From: Lachnospiraceae bacterium
GTDB lineage: Bacteria > Bacillota > Clostridia > Lachnospirales > Lachnospiraceae
Assembly (NCBI GenBank): GCA_017468395.1
Contig: JAFUIR010000009.1
Span: 1 to 64,000, forward strand
DNA length: 64,000 nucleotides
Reading direction: 5' to 3'
Shown here one piece after another: positions 63,951-64,000 of the stretch. A model generated the notes under the pieces. It searched no databases and was not told where the DNA came from. It saw only the letters and a program-made list of their open reading frames with translations. Within the stretch, counting starts at the first letter, position 1, and every line of letters starts with the position of its first letter. The translations under genes were made by a program, and so were the position numbers.

Positions 63951-64000
63951 GACTTGTCATCTCCTTCTCAATTCAAAGTACTATTTTACTCTTAATCTCT

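Noticed and set aside
1-64000. CRISPR array
   Set aside because: No regular short repeats with unique spacers were seen; the short direct repeats noticed are att sites or tandem AAAAGTTGAC copies.

Overview
The window looks like a chromosomal segment of a spore-forming, motile, low-to-mid GC Firmicute, most likely a Lachnospiraceae-type gut Clostridium. This is inferred from sporulation genes (yabP, yabQ, a SpoIIE-type phosphatase, a CotS-type kinase), the clostridial order mazG-hup-S4-yabP-yabQ-divIC-spoIIE-tilS-hpt-ftsH, chemotaxis and c-di-GMP genes, and plant-glycan enzymes. No 16S gene is present, so the genus is not fixed.

Layout. 1-8 kb: a tRNA cut by the window edge, a nitroreductase, a DUF3810 protein, a YetA/PL26-type rhamnogalacturonan lyase divergent from an MFS transporter, a PAS-GGDEF protein, a CheY-like receiver and a decayed Rpn nuclease. 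8.25-13.18 kb: a compact integrative element inserted in the 3' end of tRNA-Leu(UAA). It is bounded by 25-bp direct repeats and carries a zinc-finger/nuclease gene with an in-frame amber codon, a PD-(D/E)XK-like gene, a small HTH-like gene and a tyrosine integrase. 13-35 kb: core genes (tRNA-Leu and tRNA-Tyr, GH13, ftsH-hpt-tilS, the sporulation block, mazG, cca), several conserved membrane or surface proteins, a TrpB-like enzyme, an MCP and a CE2-type esterase. 35-39 kb: small accessory genes, including a radical SAM protein with a 63-aa partner, a HigBA toxin-antitoxin pair and a GlsB remnant.

40-49 kb: a co-directional surface-polymer cluster. It encodes a nucleotidyltransferase fused to a CobD-like PLP enzyme, a CDP-glycerol glycerophosphotransferase, a YidC-sulfatase fusion, an MBOAT O-acyltransferase and a DHHW/AlgJ-like partner. 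Read together (inference), they could build a teichoic-acid-like polymer decorated with phospho-amino-alcohol and O-acetyl groups. 49-53.5 kb: an HD-GYP protein, then an 868-aa protein with a calpain-like cysteine protease domain and its GNAT neighbour.

53.7-64 kb: an accessory or defence island. It holds a large serine recombinase with small satellite genes (one a 50-aa cysteine-rich peptide), a STAND NTPase broken by an amber codon and a frameshift, an apparently free-standing structured RNA gene, and a retron-like system. The retron reads effector, then msr-msd RNA, then reverse transcriptase, preceded by a 701-aa protein I do not recognise. In the retron the a1/a2 repeats and msd hairpin are directly visible, a1 begins at the effector stop codon, and a2 contains the reverse-transcriptase ribosome-binding site. 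This is the most interesting part of the window.
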